From Welwitschia mirabilis (Eukaryota > Gnetophyta > Gnetopsida > Welwitschiales): a stretch of DNA of 27,155 nt. A program made the translations under genes and the position numbers. The notes below the pieces were generated by a model. It saw nothing but the letters and a program-made list of their open reading frames with translations, made no database searches and was not told where the DNA came from. Numbering within the stretch: position 1 is the first letter of the stretch; each line of letters begins with the position of its first letter. Shown in pieces: positions 19,430 through 27,155 of this stretch. The stretch is from contig JBOZIK010000001.1 of NCBI GenBank assembly GCA_051453625.1, positions 232,127,175-232,154,329 on the forward strand, in the 5' to 3' direction.

Positions 19430-20640
19430 CATGATACCCTTTTCAAATATGCAATATTGAATGTAGTTGATATGTACCACCATTTTGTTTAAATATCCAA
19501 ATGGTAAACATTTGGTAAAATTTTCTTAAGAATTCTACATGGATCAATTTTTTAATAGTAAGCTTGTTATATGTCCCTATTGGAAATCTACCTTCTTTAG
19601 GTATGCAATAATTGAGTTATCTTCTTAAAATTACACAAATCTCCTATGCTAGTCTATTGCAACCTTAACCTTAGAAGTAGATGTCTCTAAGGTTTAATGC
19701 ACATCCTTGTGTAATCATATAATCCTCTTAGCATGAAATGGTTAAAGGATTTTCCATATATCATGTAACATATTTAACATTCTTGGTTAATAGCCATAAG
19801 CCATGTTGAATGGTAATTTTCCTATGCCTTAGTTCATATAGAAGTTGTAGCAAAAGTTTATGTGATAAGTAATCCTTTCATTGATTACCTTAATAAACTT
19901 CCTATGCTATAATACACCACCTTTGTTTGTCCAGGTGTCTATGGATGATATGCTAAATAGTACTAGGAATTTGATCCCCTCATTTTTGTAAAATTTTTTA
20001 GAAAGGTAAAACAAACTTAACATCCCAATCTAATACTATGATCATTAGAAAAACATTAAAAGCCATAACCTCCTAAAAAAATAGCATAGTAATAAGTAAA
20101 TCATGTTTTATCTTAGTGCAAGGAACAAAGTGTGCTACATTACTAAATCTATCCACCATGAGCATGATGGAGTTATGTTCTTTCTTTACATAATGTAGTT
20201 CCAATCTGAAATTTAGATTTAAATACTAGCATGAATTTTCTAGAACTAATGATGATATGTATAATCCTACATTTATTAAACCTCCTTTTACATGCTAACA
20301 TGTTGCACAATCACACATCATCCATCATACATCTTTGTACATGTTCTACCAATATCTTCTTCAAAGTTCATAAGTTTTATCTATCCTATAGTATTTAGTC
20401 ATATCTTCATAATTAGTCCCTTGTATGATGTTCCTCCTCATAGACCCTCTTAGAATACATAACTTTTCATTCTTATCAAGTAAGTTATCCTATATATGTA
20501 AGTCCTTGCAATCGAAACCCTTTAATGGATTCTTAATTTTCTTCTAAATATCTTTAAACTCTAGGTCATAAGAGTACAAATTTGAAATGTGTGATGCAAA
20601 AACATCAAATTTTCTTGTTCCTACCATACATGCAACATGA
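19430..20640 (-). pseudogene. pol: Decayed gypsy integrase
   Basis: Read on the minus strand, a spacer and a zinc-binding segment come first, with CDCATC at about 20295-20315 (the HHCC finger). HNSIMLMVDRFSNVAHF at 20120-20170 then carries the first catalytic Asp region of the core. A HPxTxGQTxVV-like block lies near 19915-19945 and an AYGY segment near 19800. At 19439-19552, CRILKKILPNVYHLDI and TTFNIAYLKR match the C-terminal GPxxILKKIxxxAYxLDLP...SPxFNVADL block. The 3' part of this region, with the RNase H end, is duplicated at 6022-7170. Several in-frame stops are present. No chromodomain could be identified between 19172 and 19430. Confidence 0.85.
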
Positions 20641-20990
20641 CAAGAAATATATAATCTATTTAGACATTGCACTCTTCCTCTTGATAATAACATTTAACTC
20701 TTGTAATTTTTGTATCCATTTAAGCTTTTTAGAATTCAATTTATCTTGGTCATTGACATACTATAATGCCTTATGATTAGTTTACAAAATAAACTCTTTA
20801 TATGGTAAATAATGTTACAATCTTTTTAAAGATTATTAAATAGCATATAATTCCCTTACATAAATTAAGTGATTTTGATTTTCATCATTAGGATTTTCAC
20901 CAAAGAAGGCTATTAAATTACCTTTTTGAATGAGTACACCTCTAATGGATTTTCTAATTACATCAAATTATATTAAAAATTTCTTATTAA
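20641..20990 (-). pseudogene. pol: Decayed gypsy RNase H
   Basis: On the minus strand from about 20970, CDVIRKSIRGVLIQKGNLIA then FFGENPNDENQN and YVRELYAI match the gypsy RT-RNase H pattern CDASxxGIGGVLxQxGxPIAFFSxKLxxxxxxYxxYxKELxAI. It is followed by HYLPYKEFIL and TNHKAL-YVNDQDKLNSKK, equivalent to RHYLLGxxFxVxTDHxxLxYL. It degrades the RNA strand of RNA/DNA hybrids during replication. Only a few stops interrupt this stretch, making it one of the best preserved parts of the element. Confidence 0.88.
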
Positions 20991-21169
20991 AATTAAAACG
21001 TGTAAGAGTTGGTCTTGTAATAATGCTTTACTTGAGCTACTAAAAAACTTATTTACATTTCTCCTTCATTTAAAAAACACGATCATTCTTAATAAAAGCT
21101 AACATATGTGTATAAATTTTGATAAAGTCCTTAATAAATCCTTTTTAAAAATTTGCCAATTCATGTAAA

Positions 21170-21770
21170 ATATCAACATCCTTGAATAAAGGAGATTCAG
21201 ATCAATTTAGCATATCATTAATATTTTTAAAATCCATTTTGATATAGTCCTTCTAAATAAATAATCCTAAGAAATAATAACTCTCTCTATGTGAAGGTAC
21301 ACTTATTTACATTTACCATAAGTTCTTCCTCCTTCAATATTTAAAGAATTGAGCATAGTTTTCTTCAATTTTCTTCTAAAATATGACTAAAAATCAAAAT
21401 TTTATCTAGAAATACAATAAAAAAACTTTTTAAGAAAAGGATCTTGTACCTTATTCATTAGTCTTACAAATGTGATTGGGGCATTCATGAGACAAAATAA
21501 CATCATCAATTATTCATTATATTTTCCATTGATTTTCTTTTTTTATTAATGGATCTTAGGTTCATACACATGCATAACTTCTTTTTATCTTTTTTTAGAG
21601 TTATCATTAATAGAATAAAAATGGAGAAAAAGTTTTCCTGATCAACCCTTTATCAACAACTCTTATAATTGTCTACTAATCTCTTCTCTTATGTAAGAAG
21701 TCATACTAAATGTTTCTTATTCAAAAGAGATTCATTAAGAACTAAACCTATCTAATGAATAATGCTTCTA
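21170..21770 (-). pseudogene. pol: Decayed gypsy reverse transcriptase
   Basis: On the minus strand, TSYIREEISRQL-ELLIKG near 21660-21730 is the RT entry motif (xxxELxxQVxELLxKGxI). At about 21434-21500, CLMNAPITFVRLMNKVQDPF then LKKFFYCIS corresponds to FGLxNAPxTFMRLMNxVLxPFLxKFVVVYLDDIL. The catalytic YLDD is eroded to CISR. CTFT-RELLFLGL near 21285-21310 is the CxFxxxxVxFLGH block. RT would copy the RNA genome; the loss of the catalytic aspartates and the many stops make this copy dead. Confidence 0.87.
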
Positions 21771-21999
21771 GGGTGGGAAAAAAGGGAAATCCTTTATGAA
21801 TGCATCTTTAAAATAATCTCACAGTTCTTTTACTTTTGTTGGAAAATATTAAGGTTATTGTTATAAAGACATCTTTAGCATCATTGCCATATCATATCCT
21901 TGTCTTCTATCCCCTTTAAGATTTCATTCTCTTCCAAGTAGCGTACACCTACTTTTCTTTTGTAAGTATCTTCTTATTTTACTAACAATTAAAACAAAT

Positions 22000-22370
22000 T
22001 TTGTTTTTCAAATATTATAGAAAAGGTATTTTTTTTGCCATCATACATGTAACAAATGTCAAATTACTAAGGTTTATCAAACAAATACTGACATAGATCC
22101 ATAGGAACTAGATCATATTAAACTTGATCGTATAGGTTACTAATCTTTAAGTTCACCAAGCATTTATCTAAAATGGTGATATGATAGCTCTTTAATAGTT
22201 AAAAAATTCTGTAGGAGATGGGTATAAAGTCAATTTAAAATTTATCTTTTCAATCATTTCTATAGAAACTAGTTTATCTATGCTACCACCATTAATAATC
22301 ACTCTTCATACTTTATATATACAATTGGGTTTTGTCTTAACTATTTATTTCTTAAGATGGATTACTACAT
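22000..22370 (-). pseudogene. pol: Decayed gypsy aspartic protease
   Basis: On the minus strand from about 22330, a weak active-site region (LLMVVA, where xIDxGSxxNxVS is expected) is followed by KLVSIEMIEKINFKLTLYP. The clearest part is YDLVPMDLCQYLFDKP near 22085-22135, then YMYDGKKNTF near 22030-22060. These match CDVVPMDACHLLLGRPWQFDRxxxHDGxxNTYSF of plant gypsy polyproteins. The protease would cleave Gag-Pol. Stops and substitutions prevent function. Confidence 0.75.
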
Positions 22371-22639
22371 GGAGTAAAATATTACATTAAAACCTTTCTT
22401 ATGTATAATCTCTTTTCTTTTTTACTTGATACAACTTTATCCACTTTATTGTTTACTTTCCTACTTGATTTGCCTTTTTCAAACACTGTTATTACATAGT
22501 CTACTTCTTTTATTTATAGATCTAAATTCATATGCTTTAAGACTTATTTTATTATAAATGTAATAATTAACTAGTTTATCAAATATTTTACCATTAAATT
22601 GGTTATCTTCTTGGTTCTTTTAATGACATATTACATTTT

Positions 22640-23463
22640 GTGACTTATTTAAGATTTTTTTTTTGAAATCTATGTGTTTTCTTATCTTTTATTTTATTTC
22701 TAGTAGAAAAATTCTACATGCACTGCAACTTATCTTTTATTTGTAGAGATAATTGATATGCTTTATTTACATTTTTTAGACATACCTAATTAATTCTATG
22801 ATAAGTTTTTCAAAACACCCTACTTAGATAAATAAACTATGAAATTCTTTAGTATACTTCATCACCAACTTATCCTCTTAATAGAGATGTTACATCTTTC
22901 TTATCAATTCGGTTTGATGTGCTCTTTTAATAAACTTATCTCATAAGGAAGTGTACATCAAATTTAAATTAGTGAAATGATATCATTAGTTATTTCTCTT
23001 TTGTTACAAGTGTTTCCATCAATTAGCTACAAATCCATGTAAGTAAAAAGATGTTTCCTGCACATTCCTCTCCTTTGGCATTTCTTATTTTTAAAATTAC
23101 TCCTCAATTCCATGAATATAATCTTCTAGCTTTTTCAGCTATATGCTTTTTTCATATGAACCCACATCTAAAAGCTTATTTTGATCTATCCTTATTATAG
23201 GCCCTAAGAATATTTATTTCATATTATTAGAACTTCTTTTAGAGGGATCAATGTAAGATTTCTCTTATCTTAAGAGTGGCTCCTCCACTTCCTCTTATTA
23301 TTTTATTTTTTTCTTCTATAACTAATTTTTCCATGGGAGTTTAATCTATATTTATCTTCTATATTAGGATTTGCATCATGTGTTAAAGCTCATTCATAAC
23401 TTCCTCTTGCTTCACCAATATCTTCTATAAATGGGTGGTGGTAGGATTATTTGGAACCATCAT
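22640..23463 (-). pseudogene. gag: Decayed gypsy gag
   Basis: Two adjacent ATGs on the minus strand (23463 and 23460) open MMVPNNPTTTHL about 50 bases after the primer binding site. KQEEVMNEL follows. At about 22780-22960 the retrotransposon Gag core can be read: TSL-DKFIKRAHQTELIRKM, then a HLY-EDKLVMKYTKEFHSL block. These match the plant pattern of an LxxRFxPxxYxxELxxKLxxLxQGxxSVEEYxxEFExL type. The CCHC zinc knuckle expected downstream (near 22640-22720) is not clear. Gag would form the particle. Stops are frequent throughout. Confidence 0.7.
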
Positions 23464-23513
23464 TTTTCCAAGTTCAACATAACAAACAAACCTAAAGCAA
23501 TGCTACTATAATA

Positions 23514-23525
23514 GTATTAACACCA
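23514..23525 (-). promoter_or_regulatory. Degraded primer binding site of the gypsy element
   Basis: On the minus strand, TGGTGTTAATAC begins 3 bases after the end of the 5' LTR. It resembles the initiator-Met site TGGTATCAGAGC at 7 of 12 positions, with four of the five mismatches transitions. The tRNA identity is therefore tentative; the position is what supports it. Confidence 0.45.
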
Positions 23526-23528
23526 AGA

Positions 23529-24117
23529 TGATGTAAAATCACACAATCAAATCCCTAGGATCTAGATTAGGGCATGTAGAACTAGCCTTAAAAAAGTAAT
23601 TTTTAAAAGCACCAATGAATGAATTTTATATTAATAAGAAATACTACATAGCTTACAAGCTTACAAAATGTGCTAAAGCATAAGATTTTTGGAGATACCC
23701 TTTCATCATAAGGTTTCAATTTTAAATGAAATTCCTATTAGCATTCTTTTCAAAACTCTACTACTATCTCCAATTTATAGTTCATAGAGAGGACTATTAT
23801 AAACTTATAAAATATAAATTATTCCTCTTATAACATTCTAAAGTAAAAGTTAATGATTGTAATATTTAATTTCTAAACTATCTACAAAGATGCATCTTAC
23901 ACATTTCACTAAAAATAACCTCCTAAACATAGTTATATGCCTTAAAAAAGTATTCTCTCTAAATATAAAAAATTTAAAATAACCATAGCTTCATCATTAC
24001 TTTACTTAATTTAGCAAATGACCAATTAAAATTGGTCTACTCTAAAAGTTCTATTCATTGATATATATTTCTTATCAATTTTTGCACATATGAAGCATGA
24101 ATGGTGCTTTTATATCA
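23529..24117 (-). repeat. 5' LTR of the gypsy element
   Basis: It pairs with 18602-19171 and is 589 bp long. On the minus strand it starts TGATATAAAAGCACCATTCA and ends ATTTTACATCA. It is followed on the plus strand by ATATC, the target duplication. Divergence from its partner LTR is strong, consistent with age and repeated C-to-T loss. Confidence 0.88.
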
Positions 24118-26910
24118 ATATCTTTAGCATAATAATCACTAAATGTATACCACTATTATCAATTCCATTGATCACAATTTGTGTATCATGAAGGATCTTG
24201 TTCCTACCAACACATCCATAGACGCCAACAAGAGGCATAAAATTATGATGAAATTCTAATTATGCATGGGTTTAAACCTCTTATATAATATAATTATCAT
24301 AATTATGAACTTATAAGAATATAAAAATAAATTTCAAGATAACCCAAAATGCTAAAAGAAGTTGAAAGTATCTACTTAAAAATTAAAACAACTAAGGCAT
24401 AAATCCATAGAAATATGAATGATGAATTAGTAAATAATAATCAAACTAAATGAAGAAGTCAAGGAATTAAAAGAAGAAAATAAAAATAAATAATTTAAGC
24501 TAAAGAAAAAGAATACCATCATTCAGATAATGGAAGGAAACATTAAAGTTCTAGGAAAACAAGAATACTATAAAATCCAAAAAAATATACAACTAGTTCT
24601 AAGAGTAACTATGTAACTAGTTGAGTCATTGGAATAGCTTTTAAATAAAGTAATAGTTACATTCATAGATTTTGGTTCATTTAGTACTAAACAAAAATCT
24701 AAAGATCCTAAAGAAGTAATGAACATGACATTTTCTAAAAAATGATAAAATAATTTAATATCTTTTTGATTTTATGTTTTCATATGTAAATCTTATGATA
24801 TATAGTGAAATCCTAACTTTAGAATATCAAAATACTAGGTTTGTTAGCCACAGAAATTACTATTTGATTCTTGTTATTAGTCAATCGAATGCATGTAGAT
24901 TGTTCTCTTGTTAAAATATTTTTTTTTGTATTATCAACTACTAAAATATCAAATACCTTTTTTGATCAAGTCACATATTGTAGTATAATAGGTTTATTAC
25001 TTTAGATTTTTTTTAAACCTTATTAAAGTCAGAATATAATTGGTACATGTTTGATATGCTAGATATGAGTCATTGGACATTTTAAATGATATAGAATAAA
25101 AATAAAAAGAGTTTTTTTGTTAGTTTTGAATTATTCAAATTAATGTCATAGTCCATTTTCTGAGGTATCTTATAGGAAATTTGTACATTATCTCTACAAA
25201 AATCAAGTGCTTATACATTATTAAAAACTTTCCCAAAATACATAAGATTCAATTATAAAGTTAAATTTGCATACTAGATAATTAATATGATCATTTAAAA
25301 ATAATCCATAAACATCTTACTATCATTTAACGGGACTAGAAAACACCCCAAAATAAAAAGTAATACTAATCAAATAGAGAACATAATAATAAGAATTCAC
25401 TCCCACAATACTTTTTTCTATAAATAACAATGAGTTAGCTTCATGTAAACTAATATTAAAAGAAACCATAATTAGAAATGATTCAAAGCAATAATCAATA
25501 TTGGAAAAATTAAAATAGTTAAGAGAACATAACTAAATTTAATAATAAAATAATTTAAGTACCATATAGTCAAACTAAAAAAAGATAAAATTATGCCATT
25601 GAAGGGTAAGGCTATAAAAAAAGTGGTTTTATGATTAGTTAATCTAATCATAGATTTATAAATTAATGACTTGTTATCATCAAAACACTTAATGCTTATA
25701 TATACCTACTCTTATAATACAAATGAAAGATCTATCAAAGGATAAAATGATGAACATTAAAAAAGATGTAATCCATTAGAAGAATAAGTCATATGTAAGG
25801 AACCTCTATAGGTTGTATAACTGTTAATAATTTTCTAATATTTCCAAAGGTGAAAAAAAGTTGTTGCATATTTTGTAATTAATACACATTGGAATTTCTC
25901 ACATTATTCATCAAGGATGTAAATTATATATTAGTTATTAATTTATTATTATAATTCTTAACATACGTTCATCATCTCATAAACATGAGTTCTTTAAATA
26001 AATAAGATTACTTACATGATTCCTAATTTCTTAGAATTATCATAATAGATAAAATTTTAAATATAACTATAACAAAATATTTAAATACTTTGAAAAAGTA
26101 ATTAAATAAATTAAGTAATAGGTTTACTTTAGAAACCACAATAATAATAAAATTATAAACCATTTTGTCATTTTCTAAGCACACAAGAATGATGTTTCTA
26201 TGAGATAAGCTCATTTATAAGCCTAAAAGTATATTTTGTAGTTTATTTTTTAATACAATATATATATTATTAGTTAATGGAGTTTTATTTGTGATTTAAT
26301 TTGGGTTTTTATTTCCATTATTGATGTGCTTATGATTATTTACATTACAATAGTAAGTTTTAAATTTTATTTTAATTATTTATCATTTAACTTTATTTCA
26401 TTACTTCTTCATTATAATTTTATCAAATTACATAATTGATGTGTTACATCTACACCATCTTCTATTCTTTCCATTTTTCACATTTCATTATAAGATGATC
26501 CACCCCTAAATGGTTGTGATATTTTAATGTTACAAGTTATTTTACTTATTTTAGTAATTTTACTTATTTTAGTATTATTTAAAATCTATAATAAATTATT
26601 TATCTCTTATTCTTAAAATCTTTATTGCTTAAAAACTAATCATATTATTGAAAATGATTTTAATAATTTTCTTTTTTTAAGCTTACTTGTGTATTTGTAT
26701 TATGGACAATAATTTTTAATTATTTAAAGAAGAAAAATGAATTTATTATTTTAACTTATTATTTACTTAGTTTTAGTAAGAATTAATGATCATGAGCTTT
26801 GAATCGTTCTTGTACTCCTTGTAAAATAAAATTAGTTTGCTTTTTCTATTCTAAAAACTAATGATCCAAGTTTCTAATTTAAAATTTATAGCCTCTATAT
26901 TGGTAGCTAA
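24118..26910. other. Unassigned, very A+T-rich sequence; perhaps the interior of the LTR element at the right edge
   Basis: No domain could be recognised on either strand. If the primer-binding-site-like sequence at 26919-26930 is real, this would be the minus-strand interior of an LTR element, with gag nearest 26900. A 63-codon minus-strand frame at 26026-26214 (start MSLSHRNIILVCLENDKMVY) falls where gag would lie, with a weak resemblance to copia Gag only. A short duplication of an 18-mer (TTTTACTTATTTTAGTAA) sits at 26540-26575. Confidence 0.4.
26540..26575. repeat. 18 bp tandem duplication
   Basis: TTTTACTTATTTTAGTAA is directly followed by TTTTACTTATTTTAGTAT. It is a short local duplication with no evident function. 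Confidence 0.75.
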
Positions 26911-26918
26911 GTTATAAT

Positions 26919-26930
26919 GTTGCGATACCA
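26919..26930 (-). promoter_or_regulatory. Primer-binding-site-like sequence of a further LTR element
   Basis: On the minus strand TGGTATCGCAAC matches 9 of 12 bases of the initiator-Met site TGGTATCAGAGC, including the first seven. It sits 3 bases from a TGTAGGAATTTG sequence that would be the plus-strand view of an LTR end (minus strand ...CCTACA). Confidence 0.5.
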
Positions 26931-26933
26931 ATT

Positions 26934-27155
26934 TGTAGGAATTTGATGATGTATTTGGAGTACTTTTGCAGGACATTTATACAGGTTTAGATGCAATTAT
27001 GATGATTATAGAGAGAGGATAAGATGATCATGAAAACATGTAATTCTTGATATAATTGGAGGAATATCAGGTATGTTTTAATATTTAGCATATTGAAGGA
27101 GGACTAAAGGTGAAGAAGACCAATTTTCACGACTTGAGGAGCTTGGGAAAAGTGT
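26934..27155 (-). mobile_element. Probable start of a minus-strand LTR running off the window
   Basis: If the primer binding site at 26919-26930 is genuine, the sequence from 26934 (TGTAGGAATTTGATGATG on the plus strand) is the 3' end of a 5' LTR whose remainder lies beyond 27155. It is less A+T-rich and more purine-rich than the neighbouring sequence. Neither the other LTR edge nor the partner LTR is visible. Confidence 0.4.

Larger units (their letters stand above)
18602..24117 (-). mobile_element. Complete, inactive Ty3/gypsy (probably chromovirus-like) element with target duplication
   Basis: A 5.5 kb element lies between two LTRs of 570 and 589 bp. It is flanked by a perfect 5 bp target duplication, ATATC at 18597-18601 and 24118-24122. 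Both LTRs run TGATG...ATCA on the plus strand. On the minus strand the order is LTR, primer binding site, gag, protease, reverse transcriptase, RNase H, integrase, LTR, which is the Ty3/gypsy order. The motif wording (VPMDxC in protease, NAPxTFxRLMN in RT, VDRFSxxAHF in integrase) resembles plant chromoviruses, but a chromodomain could not be seen. The LTRs agree at only about three quarters of positions by eye, so the insertion is old. It interrupts or abuts the LINE at 18601. Confidence 0.92.

Noticed and set aside
19172-19430. Chromodomain after the gypsy integrase
   Set aside because: No aromatic cage or recognisable chromodomain pattern could be read in any minus-strand frame. The chromovirus label rests on protease, RT and integrase motifs and is tentative.
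24118-24300. Continuation of the LINE after the gypsy target duplication
   Set aside because: None of the three plus-strand frames shows the LINE thumb or GGLGI-type motifs expected next.
26023-26214. 63-codon minus-strand frame with weak likeness to copia Gag
   Set aside because: Hydrophobic A+T-biased composition and only vague alignment. Not enough to name a gene.

Overview
The window looks like intergenic DNA from a large, repeat-rich plant nuclear genome. It is extremely A+T-rich (roughly 70% or more by eye) and almost stripped of CpG. It holds no intact protein-coding gene, no rRNA or tRNA gene and no CRISPR array. What can be recognised is a graveyard of plant retroelements: Ty3/gypsy elements of two kinds, Ty1/copia, a LINE, a short non-autonomous LTR element and a probable SINE. 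All are riddled with stops and frameshifts, mostly explicable by C-to-T and G-to-A change. Very old LTR elements with paired LTRs still in place suggest a gymnosperm. Such low G+C resembles Welwitschia, but the species is an inference. Five N-runs show that this is a draft scaffold.

Layout, left to right. Bases 549-1196 carry a degenerate tandem array of about 90 bp units. Bases 1714-2843 look like the promoter-bearing part of an LTR, followed by a primer binding site (2844-2861) complementary to tRNA-Asp, typical of Athila/Tat gypsy elements, and by a decayed gag (about 3600-4430). Bases 5807-7288 contain a minus-strand gypsy RNase H/integrase fragment flanked by two nearly identical 115 bp segments. 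Each segment stops at the same base against an N-run, which suggests an assembly problem. Bases 7389-8645 hold a possible small exon and a SINE-like sequence. Bases 8646-10305 are a compact LTR element with about 320 bp LTRs, a primer binding site, a polypurine tract and only a gag-like interior.

From about 12530 rightwards there is a nest. A LINE reverse transcriptase runs from about 12530 to 13325 and resumes at 17818-18601. A Ty1/copia element (13326-17817) sits inside it in the same orientation. Immediately after the second LINE segment is a complete but dead gypsy element on the minus strand (18602-24117) with 570 and 589 bp LTRs and a perfect 5 bp target duplication, ATATC. The last 3 kb is unassigned until 26911-26934, where a primer-binding-site-like sequence abuts the TG edge of another minus-strand LTR running off the window.

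No new functional system was found. The most informative signals are evolutionary. The gypsy fragment at 6022-7170 is far closer to the 18.6-24.1 kb element than that element's own LTRs are to each other, which implies duplication of an already dead copy or an assembly artefact. The CpG loss is also extreme and measurable, with no CpG at all from 14986 to 17279. All motif matches were made by reading translations by eye; no database search was run.
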